Source: Verrucomicrobiales bacterium
GTDB lineage: Bacteria > Verrucomicrobiota > Verrucomicrobiia > Limisphaerales > J093
Length of the DNA: 64,000 bases
Assembly (NCBI GenBank): GCA_015075445.1
Contig: JABTUJ010000001.1
Span: 1-64,000, forward strand
Direction of reading: 5' to 3'
Shown here: positions 42,559 through 51,589 of the stretch, piece by piece
How positions within the stretch are numbered: position 1 is the stretch's first letter
How the letters are laid out: the number at the start of each line of letters is the position of its first letter
Program-made: the position numbers and the translations under genes
Notes under the pieces: model-generated
What the model saw: the letters and a program-made list of their open reading frames with translations, nothing else
Database searches by the model: none
Told to the model about the DNA's origin: nothing

Positions 42559-43716
42559 ATGCACAACCCCTGGAACGTCCCGTCCCCCGGACCGGCCGGA
42601 ACGTCCCCGGAACCGGAACCCGTCCCCACCAGCCTCCCTTCCTCCGGGCCTGCCGACGGCATCGCCCTCGATCGTGACTGGCGCATCTGCGCCATCGGCC
42701 CCGCCGCCGCCGCCGTCTTCGGCTATACCCCCGCCGAACTCCTCGGCCAGCACGTCCACACCCTCATCCCCCACGGCCTCGCCGCCCAATCCGAAGCCGC
42801 CGCTCCCGCCGGCGACTGCGAGGAATGGGTCATCGGCCGCAGCAAGGACGGCCGCCGCTTCCCTCTCCAGTTCGTCGCGCGCGAGCCCGGCGCCGGCGCC
42901 GAACGCGAGGTCGCCCTCGTCCTCCGCCGCTCCTCCGACCTCGAAGCCGCCCCGCCCATCCCCCCCGCGACCGACCCCCGCCTCAACGAACGCGAACGCG
43001 CCCACGCCCTCCGCTGCCAACACGAGGCCGAGGCCCTCCGCGCCGCCGTCACCTCCGTCAGTCAGGAACTCGCCGCCGCCCGCGTCATCGTCACCACCCT
43101 CCAGCACGAACGCGACGCCTGGCAGGCCCGCGAAGCCCAGGCCCGCGCCCAGGCCGAATCCCTGGCCGCCCGCCTCGCCCAGCGTGAGGCCGACGCCTCC
43201 GAGGCGCGCACCGCCCTGGCCGCCCGCGACGCGGAGTCGGCCCAACTCCGGCAGCGCGAGCTCGAGCTGCGCCAGACCCTCGAGTCCCTGGAGCGCCGGT
43301 GCGACGCCCAGAGCCGGGGACTCATCACCGCCCAGCGGGACGCGGAAACGGTGGAAGCCGAGCGCCGCCAGCTCAGCACCGAGCTGCTCAAGCAACGACA
43401 GGCCCGCACTCGCGCCGAACAGGAGGTCTGCGCCTTGGGGGCGACCACCGCCGACGTGAGCCACGAACTCGCCGCCGCGCGGGTTATCGTGGAAACCCTC
43501 CGCCAGGAACGGGACCGCTGGCTCACCGAGGCCTCCACCGCCCAAGCCGAGCGGGCGGCCCTGCAGACCCGCCTCACCGCCGCCGAACGGCTCCACCGCG
43601 AACGCGAGGAGGCCGAGCGCCGCGTGGAAACCCTCCTCCGCCAGGCCCTCGAGCTGGCGGCCCCCGCCCCGCCTTCCCCCGCGCCGCTCAGCAATACACC
43701 AGCAGCGACTGCGTGA
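42559..43716 (+). CDS. PAS domain protein with long coiled coil
   Basis: 385 residues. A disordered Pro-rich N-terminus leads to one PAS domain (about 30-125; WRICAIGPAAAAVFGYTPAE, then KDGRRFPLQFVAREPG). From about 140 to the C-terminus there is a continuous Ala/Arg/Glu-rich coiled coil in which QELAAARVIVTTLQHERDAW and HELAAARVIVETLRQERDRW form a duplicated segment. No catalytic output domain is present, so it probably relays a signal by dimerisation. The 3' end overlaps the convergent HD-GYP gene by 29 bases. Confidence 0.72.
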   Translation: MHNPWNVPSPGPAGTSPEPEPVPTSLPSSGPADGIALDRDWRICAIGPAAAAVFGYTPAELLGQHVHTLIPHGLAAQSEAAAPAGDCEEWVIGRSKDGRRFPLQFVAREPGAGAEREVALVLRRSSDLEAAPPIPPATDPRLNERERAHALRCQHEAEALRAAVTSVSQELAAARVIVTTLQHERDAWQAREAQARAQAESLAARLAQREADASEARTALAARDAESAQLRQRELELRQTLESLERRCDAQSRGLITAQRDAETVEAERRQLSTELLKQRQARTRAEQEVCALGATTADVSHELAAARVIVETLRQERDRWLTEASTAQAERAALQTRLTAAERLHREREEAERRVETLLRQALELAAPAPPSPAPLSNTPAATA

Positions 43717-44944
43717 GGTCGCTCACCAGGTTGTGGTTCCGCAGCTTGTCGATGTGCGGCGCGCTCAGCGTCTGCCCCGCCGGGATCAGCAGCACCCCGT
43801 TCGCCGTGTAGATCCCGCTGGCCAGCACCATCCCCGGCTGCAGCTCCGACACCAGCACCTCGCGCTGCCGCCGCGGCAACACCGCGTGCGGCAAACACCG
43901 CGCAAACGCCCGCACCGCCTCCGGGTCAAAGGCCGTCCCGCTCCCGCTCCGGATGATCTCCACCGCCAGCTCGCCCTCCGCCGGACACGCCGCGTACGCC
44001 ACCGCCACCGCCAGCAGCCGCGCCAGCCACGGAATCTGATCCTGCCGCAGCCGGTCCGGATACCCCGTCCCGTCAAACCGCTCGTGATGGGCCCGGATCA
44101 CCTTCCCCACGCCCTCGAGATTGTGCGCGAAGTTCGCCAGCGTCTCCCCCACGACCGGATGGTTCTCGATCAGTACCCGCTCCGCCTCCGCGAGCAGCTC
44201 CGGCGCCGTCTGCCACTTCCGGATCAGTGTCCGCGACGCCCCCACCAGCCCGATGTCATGCAGCCACGCGCTGATCTCGAGCACCTGCTGGTCGTCCGCC
44301 GACAGCTCGAGCCGGCTGCACATCGCCCGGCACAGCTCGTAGGACCGCCGCGCCTGGTTTGCCAGCACCGGGTTGAATGTCTCCAGCGTCTTCACGCTGA
44401 GCTGAATCGAGCGCTGCAGGTTCTGCTGCAGCGCCTGGTTCAGCCGGTCCAGTTGCTGGTTCTGCTCCGCAATGCGCGCCACCTGCGCCGACAGCTCCAC
44501 GTTCATCGCCCGCGTCTGCTCGTGCAGCGCCGTGTTCGACCGGATCAGCTCGTACCGCTGCACCGCGTTCTTCATCGTCACCAGCAGCTCCTCCCGCAGC
44601 CACGGCTTGACGATGAATCGGTAGATCTCCCCCTGGTTGATCGCGTCAATCGCCACGTTCAGACTCAGCACCGCCGTGATCAGAATGCGCGTCGCGTCCG
44701 GCTGCACATGCCGCGCCTCGGCCAGGAATTCCAGCCCGGCCAACTGCGGCATCTGCTGGTCGGTCAGGATGACGCTGAATTCCTGCCGCCGGATCAGCTC
44801 GAGCCCGTCCAGCGGGTTGGACAACGTCACCAGCTCGTACCCCTCGCGCTTCAGGGTCTCGCGCAAGGCCGCCAGCACGATCTCCTCATCGTCGATGATC
44901 AGGATCCGGTGCCGCGCCTCAGGAAGGTCGTGGGTCGCTGCCAT
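43688..44944 (-). CDS. Response regulator with HD-GYP-type domain (RpfG-like)
   Basis: 418 residues. The N-terminal receiver (8-125) has the acidic pair in IIDDEE, phospho-acceptor D62 in VILTDQQMP and the lysine in FIVKPW. A coiled linker (about 130-190) leads to an HD-GYP domain (about 190-350) with WLHDIGLVG and HHERFDGTGYP, normally a cyclic-di-GMP phosphodiesterase. The HD motif lacks the usual lysine of HDxGK and the later D-x-x-D-A segment reads AVAYAAC, so activity may be weak or lost. It follows its probable kinase (44952-46931) after 7 bp. Confidence 0.82.
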   Translation of the reverse strand: MAATHDLPEARHRILIIDDEEIVLAALRETLKREGYELVTLSNPLDGLELIRRQEFSVILTDQQMPQLAGLEFLAEARHVQPDATRILITAVLSLNVAIDAINQGEIYRFIVKPWLREELLVTMKNAVQRYELIRSNTALHEQTRAMNVELSAQVARIAEQNQQLDRLNQALQQNLQRSIQLSVKTLETFNPVLANQARRSYELCRAMCSRLELSADDQQVLEISAWLHDIGLVGASRTLIRKWQTAPELLAEAERVLIENHPVVGETLANFAHNLEGVGKVIRAHHERFDGTGYPDRLRQDQIPWLARLLAVAVAYAACPAEGELAVEIIRSGSGTAFDPEAVRAFARCLPHAVLPRRQREVLVSELQPGMVLASGIYTANGVLLIPAGQTLSAPHIDKLRNHNLVSDLTQSLLVYC

Positions 44945-44951
44945 GATGCCC

Positions 44952-46931
44952 TCACTCGCAAAGCCGCCGCAGGCTCTTCACCATCGTCTCCTCGTTCATC
45001 TCGTTGGTAATCACCAGATCCAACTGCCGCCGCACCTCCTCCGGCACCCGGTCCGCCTCCCCCCCCACCAACTGCAGCACCAGCTTCACTTCCGGTCGCA
45101 GGATCCGCAGCTCGCTCACCAGCCCCAGAAACGCTGGCTCGGCCGGCCCCGCCAGAATCCACACCGCCCGGAAGGGATGCTCCTCCGCCAGCAACGCATC
45201 CCGCGCCCGGTCCGGCGCAAACGCCTGCCGCACGTAGTAGCCCTGCACCCGCAGGAACTCCGCCGTGCTGTCGTGCAGCATCCCCGGTTCCCCCACCAGC
45301 AGCAGACTCGGACGCCGCTGCAGCACCGCACTCTCCACCCGCTCCGCTTCCGAAAAATCCGCCCGCGGCAGCCACAGGCTGAACACCGTCCCCTCCCCCT
45401 CGCGTGTCTCGACCGCGATCGCCCCCCGGTGCCGCTCGACAAACAACCGCGCGTTGTACAGCCCCAGCCCCGAACCCTTGTTCACCGGTTTGGTCGTGAA
45501 GAAGGGATCGAAGATGTGCGGCAGGTGCCGCGCCGCAATCCCGTGCCCGCTGTCCCGCGTGTACAGACACACACACGGCAGGGCCGGCAACGTCCCGTGT
45601 GCGTGCGCGGGCAGCGCGGCCACCTCGCACAGCCGGGTCTCGAAACGCAACCGCCCCCGCTGCGGCATCGCTTCCGCCGCGTTCAATGCCAGGTTCAAAA
45701 TCACCTGCCGCAGCTCCATCCCGTCCGCGTACAGCGGCAACGCCTGGGCCGCCAGCTCCGTCTCGACCCGGATCCGCCGCGGCAACACCCGCTGCACCAG
45801 GTCCACCAGCTCCGTCACCGTCTCGTTCAAATCGTGATACCCCATCTCCCCCGTCATGCACCGGTGCAGATTCATCATCCGTTGCACCAACTGGCACGCC
45901 TGCCACGCGTTCTGCCGGATCAACCCCAGCCCCTCCGCAAACGGATGCCCCCCGTCCACCTGCGCCCGAAACGTGTCCGCCAGCGACAGAATCCCCGCCA
46001 GAATGTTGCTGAAGTCGTGCGCCAGCCCCATCGTCAGCGTCGCCAGCGTCTCCTTCCACGCCGCCGAGGACAACCGCCGCTCCGCCAGCTTCTGCCGCGT
46101 CACGTCCAGCCAGAAACCCTCGTACCCGATCACCAGCCCCGCCGCGCTCACCACCGCCTCCCGATGCTCCAGCACGTGCGCGATCTGCCCCGTCCTCACG
46201 TTCCGCACCCGGAACCCCGTCGCCACCCCCTCCCGCCCCCGTACCGCCCGGCGACACTGCTGCTGCAGTTCCTCCGCGTCCGCCTCGTGCACCACCTCCC
46301 AGAAACTCCGCGCCTGCCCCACCCACTCCTCCGCCGGCACCCCGGTCAGCTCGCCCACCCGCGGACTCACAAATTGAAACGCAAAATCCGCTCGCTGGCT
46401 GAAAATCACCCCCGGCAGCGAACGCATCAGATGGCTCAACTGCGCTTCCGCCCGCAGCAGCCGCATGAACAGCCGCCGCTGCTCCCATTCCCCCGCCAGA
46501 TGCGCGTTCCACGGCGTCTCCGCCAGCTCCGTCAGCGGCGGCAACACCGACTGCACCCGCACCGACCACCCGCTCCCGTGCCGCGTCGCCTCCACCTCAT
46601 ACCACGCCGTGCGCCCCGCCCGACTCGCCCGGAGCTGGGCATGAAAGAAAGGCTCTCCCGTTCCCTCCCACGCCGGCGCAAACGCCGCTTCCCACTCCGG
46701 GCCCAGGGCCGCCAGCAACTCCTCGAACCCCCGTCCCACCGGGTCGCAGCCCATCGCCCGCAACCATCGGCCCAGACTCACATTCACCCGCTCGACCCGC
46801 CGCCCTTCGTCCAGCAGCGCCACTCCCCCCTCGATCCAGCACACCGGCGGCTCCGCCACCGTCCCCGCGTCGCGCCCGACGCCGGTCACTGTCGCCGACT
46901 GCTCCCTCGCTGTTGATGCCCTGACGCTCAT
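44952..46931 (-). CDS. PAS sensor histidine kinase with pseudo-receiver
   Basis: 659 residues, no membrane segment. Two PAS-like domains (about 25-130 and 160-285) precede a kinase core with the phospho-acceptor His near residue 305 (MGLAHDFSNILAGILSLADT). The N box is VILNLALNAAEAMPQRG; the G boxes are DSGHGIAARHL and NKGSGLGLYNARL. The C-terminal 125 residues have receiver length and secondary structure but no acidic pair (LLLVGEPG), no Asp at the acceptor position (WILAGP) and no lysine. This pseudo-receiver cannot be phosphorylated in the usual way. It forms an operon with the HD-GYP regulator. Confidence 0.85.
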   Translation of the reverse strand: MSVRASTAREQSATVTGVGRDAGTVAEPPVCWIEGGVALLDEGRRVERVNVSLGRWLRAMGCDPVGRGFEELLAALGPEWEAAFAPAWEGTGEPFFHAQLRASRAGRTAWYEVEATRHGSGWSVRVQSVLPPLTELAETPWNAHLAGEWEQRRLFMRLLRAEAQLSHLMRSLPGVIFSQRADFAFQFVSPRVGELTGVPAEEWVGQARSFWEVVHEADAEELQQQCRRAVRGREGVATGFRVRNVRTGQIAHVLEHREAVVSAAGLVIGYEGFWLDVTRQKLAERRLSSAAWKETLATLTMGLAHDFSNILAGILSLADTFRAQVDGGHPFAEGLGLIRQNAWQACQLVQRMMNLHRCMTGEMGYHDLNETVTELVDLVQRVLPRRIRVETELAAQALPLYADGMELRQVILNLALNAAEAMPQRGRLRFETRLCEVAALPAHAHGTLPALPCVCLYTRDSGHGIAARHLPHIFDPFFTTKPVNKGSGLGLYNARLFVERHRGAIAVETREGEGTVFSLWLPRADFSEAERVESAVLQRRPSLLLVGEPGMLHDSTAEFLRVQGYYVRQAFAPDRARDALLAEEHPFRAVWILAGPAEPAFLGLVSELRILRPEVKLVLQLVGGEADRVPEEVRRQLDLVITNEMNEETMVKSLRRLCE

Positions 46932-47289
46932 CCCACTTTTGTCCCTTCATCCGCCGTCGCTGCACCCAGTGTGCTCCAACCGCCGCTCTCCGCGCAATCC
47001 CGGCGTGCATTGGCGTCAGTGCATGACCCCGGAACACGTCCGGAAGGAACCGGTGGCTCTCGTCCGATCCCGCATGAACACACCACGAATCTCCCGAGCG
47101 ACCGGTCGAGGGACCGTCGCCACACCAACAATCCGGCGAGATTCAGGAGCAAGAACATGAGCAGGAACCTTGCGCCGCGCGTCGGATTCGGGTGTTCAAC
47201 GCCTTCCCTCCAAACGCGCCGAGATTAGCGCCAAGAGGTGAGCTGGAACTTCCCTTGAGCTTTGAGCTTTGAGCTTTGAGCTTCCCCTT
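46932..47289. other. Gene-free interval with repeats between cheA and the kinase gene
   Basis: No gene or clear promoter is recognised. It contains a GGAGCAAGAACATGAGCAGG segment (about 47140-47165, related to 10252-10275), a CGGAACACGTCCGGAAGGAAC stretch resembling the 18930-19030 repeats, and a short heptamer array CTTTGAG x4 (47247-47285) abutting the cheA stop. Confidence 0.55.
47247..47285. repeat. Short heptanucleotide array next to cheA
   Basis: CTTCCCTTGAG followed by tandem CTTTGAG units, identical in type to 19251-19465. Confidence 0.7.
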
Positions 47290-49446
47290 TCATCCGTTCG
47301 CTTCCCGCCCCCGCGTGTCTCGGGGACGCACCAGCGCATCCGCTTCCAGGATCAACCCCACCTGCCCGTCTCCCAGGATCGCGGCGCCTGCCAGCACGCG
47401 GTTGTGCCGGAACCGTTCCCCCAGACCCTTGATCACCACCTCCTGTTTCCCCAGGAGCTCGTCCACCATGACACACCGCTGCTCCCGGTTGGACTCGACC
47501 ACCACCACCACCGCCTCCGTCGGGTCTTTCGTCCGCGGCTCGATCCCCAGGTGCTCGTGCAGCCGCAGCAGCGGACACAGCCGCCCGCGCACGTTCACGA
47601 CCTCGCCCCGTGGCCCCGCCCGCGACACCATCTCCCGCGTCGGCCGGAACGACTCCCGCACCGCCAGCGTCGGCAGCACAAAGCGTTGCCCTCCCACGCC
47701 CACCAGCAGCCCGTCAATGATGGCCAGCGTCAGCGGCAGGTGAATCGCAAACGTCGTCCCCTGCCCCCGGACCGAGTCCGCCGTCACCTGGCCCCGCAGA
47801 TCCGTAATGTTCCGCCACACCACGTCCATCCCCACCCCGCGCCCCGAGATCTCCGTCACCCGCTCGGCGGTCGAGAACCCCGGCGTGAACAGCAGCCGCA
47901 GCACCTCCGCCTCTCCCGGGTTCTCGCCCTCCCCAATCAACCCCTGCCGGCGCGCCTTCGCCACAATGCGCTCCCGATCCAACCCCGCCCCGTCGTCCCG
48001 CACTTCGATCACGACGTGCCCTGCCCGATGGCTGGCCGCCAGCGCAATCACTCCCCGGGGCGGCTTGCCCTGCGCCACCCGCACCGCCGGTGGTTCGATC
48101 CCGTGATCCACGGCGTTCCGGATCATGTGCACCAACGGATCGTCCAACTCATCGATCAGATGACGGTCGAGTTCGGTATCCTCCCCCTGTAACTGCAGCT
48201 CCACCTGCTTGCCCGCTTTCAACGACAAGTCCCGCACCAGCCGCGCCATCTTCTCGAACGTCGCCCGGATCGGCACCAGCCGCAGCGCCATGGCCGTCCG
48301 CTGCAACTCTGCCGTCACCCGACCCAGTTGGCTGCGATGCCGGCTCAAGCCCGGATCCTCCAACGCGCGCACCCCGACATCCCCCGTCACCAGCGACTGC
48401 GCAATCACCAGTTCCCCCACCAGATCCACCAGCGCATCCAGCTTCTGCGTGTTGACCCGCACAAACTGGGTCCCGACACGCCCGGCTGCCTGTCGCTTGC
48501 CCTCCGTTCCGCCCAACCGCGCGCCTGTGGGGAGAGCGCCTTGCCCCTCCCCTGTGGTGCGGGCTTCCAGCCTGCACGCGTCCGTTTCCCGCGCCCCGGG
48601 TGCCCCGGCGACCTCACCACTCTTCGGGGCTGCCGGAGCTTCAGCCCCGGCCCCTCGTCCCAGGCTCCGTTCCCGAATCCGCTCGATCAGGTCCCCCATT
48701 GGCATGCGAATGGGCCCCGGCGGCTTCGCCCCTTCGAGTTGGGCTTCCAGCTCCCCCACCCACCGCCCCAAGCGGTCGGACCCCGTCAGAATCAGTTCGA
48801 TCGCCGCTGCGTCCATCGCCATCCGCCCCTGCCGTGCCTCTTGCAGCAGCGATTCCAGCTCGTGCGCCAGCGCCTGGATCGGCCCCAGATGCAGGAATCC
48901 CGCACCTCCCTTCATCGTGTGGAAGGCCCGGAAAATCGCGTGCAACGTCGCGGCCTCTTGCGGGTTTCGCTCCAGCGCCAACACCCCCTGCTCAATCTGG
49001 TGCAGATGCTCCCGCGACTCGTCCAGGAACGCCCGCAACATCTCCGCGTCCTGCGCCGGATCCAGGCACAGCTCTTCGCCCGCCCCGGCTTGTGGTGCAG
49101 GCATCTCGCCTGCCGCTGTCGGGTGTTGTGGTGCAGGCGTCTCGCCCGCCGTCGCCAGCGCCCTCTGCATCCCAACCGTCCAGGCCCGCAGCCGTGCGAG
49201 CCCTTCCGCGGTGAACGCGCCGGTCTCGAACGCCGCCTCCACCGCCCCTCGTGCCCCCGCCACCGCCTCGCGCAGCTCCCCAGACACGGGCAGCGTCTGG
49301 CCGATTTCCTCGATTTCTCCCAGCAGGCTGTTCACCGGCAGCAGGCCGTCGTCCTGGCCCGGCTTCGCCACCGCCAGTTCCAGTCCGATCTGCGCGATCA
49401 GCCGGGCCAACGCCGCATCCGCCGGGCCCTGTCCGGGAGGTCCCAT
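47290..49446 (-). CDS. cheA: CheA, chemotaxis histidine kinase
   Basis: 718 residues from the ATG overlapping the cheB stop (ATGA). An N-terminal helical region of about 100 residues is unusual for CheA. The HPt domain (about 130-235) carries H176 in FRAFHTMKGGAGFLHLG. P3 begins at VNTQKLDALVDLVGELVIAQ; the kinase has HMIRNAVDHGIEPP, DDGAGLD and GRGVGMDVVWRNI. The C-terminal 140 residues are the CheW-like P5 domain. Linkers carry three translated hairpin repeats (GETPAPQ, GEMPAPQ, DACRLEARTTG). No CheR, CheW or receptor gene is in the window. Confidence 0.93.
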   Translation of the reverse strand: MGPPGQGPADAALARLIAQIGLELAVAKPGQDDGLLPVNSLLGEIEEIGQTLPVSGELREAVAGARGAVEAAFETGAFTAEGLARLRAWTVGMQRALATAGETPAPQHPTAAGEMPAPQAGAGEELCLDPAQDAEMLRAFLDESREHLHQIEQGVLALERNPQEAATLHAIFRAFHTMKGGAGFLHLGPIQALAHELESLLQEARQGRMAMDAAAIELILTGSDRLGRWVGELEAQLEGAKPPGPIRMPMGDLIERIRERSLGRGAGAEAPAAPKSGEVAGAPGARETDACRLEARTTGEGQGALPTGARLGGTEGKRQAAGRVGTQFVRVNTQKLDALVDLVGELVIAQSLVTGDVGVRALEDPGLSRHRSQLGRVTAELQRTAMALRLVPIRATFEKMARLVRDLSLKAGKQVELQLQGEDTELDRHLIDELDDPLVHMIRNAVDHGIEPPAVRVAQGKPPRGVIALAASHRAGHVVIEVRDDGAGLDRERIVAKARRQGLIGEGENPGEAEVLRLLFTPGFSTAERVTEISGRGVGMDVVWRNITDLRGQVTADSVRGQGTTFAIHLPLTLAIIDGLLVGVGGQRFVLPTLAVRESFRPTREMVSRAGPRGEVVNVRGRLCPLLRLHEHLGIEPRTKDPTEAVVVVVESNREQRCVMVDELLGKQEVVIKGLGERFRHNRVLAGAAILGDGQVGLILEADALVRPRDTRGREANG
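48552..48577 (+). repeat. Interspersed hairpin repeat in the cheA linker
   Basis: CTGTGGTGCGGGC-TTCCA-GCCTGCAC copy on the + strand, antisense within cheA, read there as DACRLEARTTG between the HPt and dimerisation domains. Confidence 0.8.
49090..49151 (+). repeat. Two hairpin repeats in the cheA N-terminal linker
   Basis: Copies at 49090-49113 (loop ATCTC) and 49125-49151 (loop GTCTC), read in cheA as GEMPAPQ and GETPAPQ between the N-terminal helical region and HPt. Confidence 0.8.
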
Positions 49447-50204
49447 CAGACCCTCCCTCCATTGACCGTGCGGAGGACCTGCCACGGCGTCGGCCGCAGC
49501 GCCACCGCACTGCCAAAGCCATCAATCGCGGCCGCCATCTGCGCCAGGGGCAGCACGCGCTGCACCGCCCCCGTTCGTATCGCCTCCCTCGGCATGCCGA
49601 ACACCACGCAGCTCGCCTCGTCCTGCGCCACCGTTCGCGCCCCCGCCGCCCGCAAGGCCCTCATCCCCTCCGCCCCGTCCGCCCCCATCCCGGTCAGCAG
49701 AATCGCCAGCGCGTGCGGCCCCGCCCCGGCCGTCACCGCCGCTTCGAACAAGACATCCACCGAAGGGCGCTGATGGTGCCGCGGCGTCCCCTGACTCAAC
49801 ACCACGCCATACCCGTCGCCCACCCAGCGCGGCAGCAGGTGGTAACCCCCGGGGGCCACCAGCGCCATCCCGGGCCGCAACCCATCGCCCAGCCGCGCCT
49901 CCCGCACCGCCAGCCGGCTCTGCTCATTCAACCGCTCCGCAAACGCCCGCGAGAAATGCGCCGGGATGTGCTGCACAATCAAAATCCCCGGCAGATCCGA
50001 TGGCAAAGCCGCCAACACCGCGCTCAGCGCTTCCGTTCCACCCGTCGAAGCCCCGATCAACACCACCGGCCGCGGTCCGTAGCGCCGCCCCCGCTCCCTT
50101 ACCCGCATGGCCCCGCCCCACCCCGCGCACCCGCCCGGCGTCGGCGCAACGGCCCCGCTCCGGTCCGCCGCCATCAACCCCGGGCTGAACTTGCGCACCG
50201 GCAT
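49446..50204 (-). CDS. cheB: CheB-type methylesterase without receiver domain
   Basis: 252 residues from an ATG preceded by GAGAAGG. After a disordered lead of about 40 residues comes only the CheB catalytic domain: S53 in LIGASTGGTEAL, H79 in VQHIPAHFS and the Asp in LLTGMGADGAEGM complete the Ser-His-Asp triad. The N-terminal receiver that normally controls CheB by CheA phosphorylation is absent. It would demethylate or deamidate receptor glutamyl residues without that feedback, or be controlled otherwise. It sits between an HDOD gene and cheA. Confidence 0.9.
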   Translation of the reverse strand: MPVRKFSPGLMAADRSGAVAPTPGGCAGWGGAMRVRERGRRYGPRPVVLIGASTGGTEALSAVLAALPSDLPGILIVQHIPAHFSRAFAERLNEQSRLAVREARLGDGLRPGMALVAPGGYHLLPRWVGDGYGVVLSQGTPRHHQRPSVDVLFEAAVTAGAGPHALAILLTGMGADGAEGMRALRAAGARTVAQDEASCVVFGMPREAIRTGAVQRVLPLAQMAAAIDGFGSAVALRPTPWQVLRTVNGGRV

Positions 50205-50211
50205 GCCCTTC

Positions 50212-51072
50212 TCACGGTCGCACCGCCACAATCTGCTCCAGCTCGCGAAACTGGTCGAAGGTCGCGATCATGAACCGGGGCAGATCCCGCGGCTTGAGGC
50301 CCGTCAGCTCCAGCGCATCCTCGCGTCCCCGCAGCGCCAGGGCCTGGTGCCCGTAGCCGAACCCCATGAAGTGCGCCACCAGGTTCCCCAAATGCACCAG
50401 CGACGCCGCCTGTTCATACCCAATCGCCGCCGCCGGGTTGTGGTGGTTCCAAACCGCCGCCACCAGATCGTCCGGGAAATTCCACCGCGCCAGCAGCCGC
50501 CCTCCGATCTCCGCGTGCTGCACCCCCAGCACCGTCGCTTCGCTTTCGAGCAGCGAGGCCTGGTTCACCTGGATCTCCCGGATCAGCCGCGCGTAGCTCT
50601 GCTCCAGCGCGTGCGCCAGCACGATCTTCCCCAGGTCGTGCAGGATCGCCGCCGTGAACACCGCGCTCGCCCCTGCCCCCACCTCCCGCGCCATCGTCCG
50701 CGCCGCCAATGCCGTCGCCACGCTGTGCTTCCACAGCTCCCCCTCGTCAATCCCGTACCCCGGCTGCGCCCGCCGCATCGACCGCGCCCCCACCACCACG
50801 ACCACCAGCTCGTACACCCGGTCAAAACCCACCCGCAGCACCGCCTCGAGCAGATCCGACACCGGTTCCGAGGCCGCAAAACACACGCTGTTGCACAGCC
50901 GCAACACCGCCGCGGTCAGGCTGGGGTCGCAGCTCAACACCTCCACCACGCGGTGACTGTCCACCTCCGCCTGCCCCAGCAGTTGCAGCAGCCGCGGCAA
51001 CACCACCGGCGCCGGCGGCAGCGTCGTTACCCGGTCGATGTAGCCGTCCAAACTGTGCTCAAGGGTCGCCAT
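50212..51072 (-). CDS. HDOD domain protein in the chemotaxis operon (1)
   Basis: 286 residues, essentially one HDOD domain (about 15-215): LLQLLGQAEVDSHRVVEVLS, then DPSLTAAVLRLCNSVCF, and an HD-like LHDLGKIVLAHALEQS. HDOD proteins are non-catalytic relatives of HD phosphohydrolases that often act in signalling with chemotaxis or cyclic-di-GMP systems. It overlaps the end of cheD by 46 bases and is followed by cheB after 7 bp. Confidence 0.8.
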   Translation of the reverse strand: MATLEHSLDGYIDRVTTLPPAPVVLPRLLQLLGQAEVDSHRVVEVLSCDPSLTAAVLRLCNSVCFAASEPVSDLLEAVLRVGFDRVYELVVVVVGARSMRRAQPGYGIDEGELWKHSVATALAARTMAREVGAGASAVFTAAILHDLGKIVLAHALEQSYARLIREIQVNQASLLESEATVLGVQHAEIGGRLLARWNFPDDLVAAVWNHHNPAAAIGYEQAASLVHLGNLVAHFMGFGYGHQALALRGREDALELTGLKPRDLPRFMIATFDQFRELEQIVAVRP

Positions 51073-51581
51073 AGAACCGCCTCCGTTGATTGTCCGGACA
51101 CCTTGAGCCGCACCTCCCCGGTCGCCAGCCTCAGGTACATCGTCCGGTTCACCATCCCGCCCAGCTCCTGCGCCGCGACAGTCAGCCCGTGTTCATCCAA
51201 CACCTGCATCACCGCCTCGATGTTCCGCCGCCCGATGTTGAAATAGCCCTGGTCATCCAGTATCTGCGCCCCCCCCGCCACGCAGACCACCGCCCGCCGC
51301 TTCTCCAGCCCCCGTTGCCCCACCGCCTCGAACAACCGCGGCAAACCCGTGTCCACAAACATCGCCGGCTGCAGCCGCGCCTTGTCCACCGCGATGCTCG
51401 AATCCGGCAACATGAAGTGAATCAGCCCCCCCACATGCGCCACCGGATCGTACAGGGAGACCCCCACGCACGACCCGAGCGAATACGTCACCAGGATCGC
51501 CGCCCGGTTCGCCGTCACCGCCATCTCGGCCATGCCCGTCACGATCCGATGCTCGAAGCTGTTGGGAGCGCCTGGACTCAT
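51027..51581 (-). CDS. cheD: CheD, receptor glutamine deamidase
   Basis: 184 residues from the ATG 8 bp after the upstream HDOD gene. The catalytic pair is C38 in TYSLGSCVGVSLYD and H55 in GGLIHFMLP. Family sequence continues with VGQRGLEKRRAVVCVAGGAQ and IGRRNIEAVMQVLDEHGLTV. CheD deamidates chemoreceptors and can be regulated by CheC/CheX-type phosphatases. Its last 15 codons overlap the next HDOD gene in another frame. Confidence 0.9.
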   Translation of the reverse strand: MSPGAPNSFEHRIVTGMAEMAVTANRAAILVTYSLGSCVGVSLYDPVAHVGGLIHFMLPDSSIAVDKARLQPAMFVDTGLPRLFEAVGQRGLEKRRAVVCVAGGAQILDDQGYFNIGRRNIEAVMQVLDEHGLTVAAQELGGMVNRTMYLRLATGEVRLKVSGQSTEAVLWRPLSTVWTATSTG

Positions 51582-51589
51582 GCCCGCCC

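Noticed and set aside
46940..46990. Possible sigma-54 promoter before the kinase gene (TTGGAGCAC...GGTGCAG, minus strand)
   Set aside because: The spacing between GG and GC is 12, not 10, bases.
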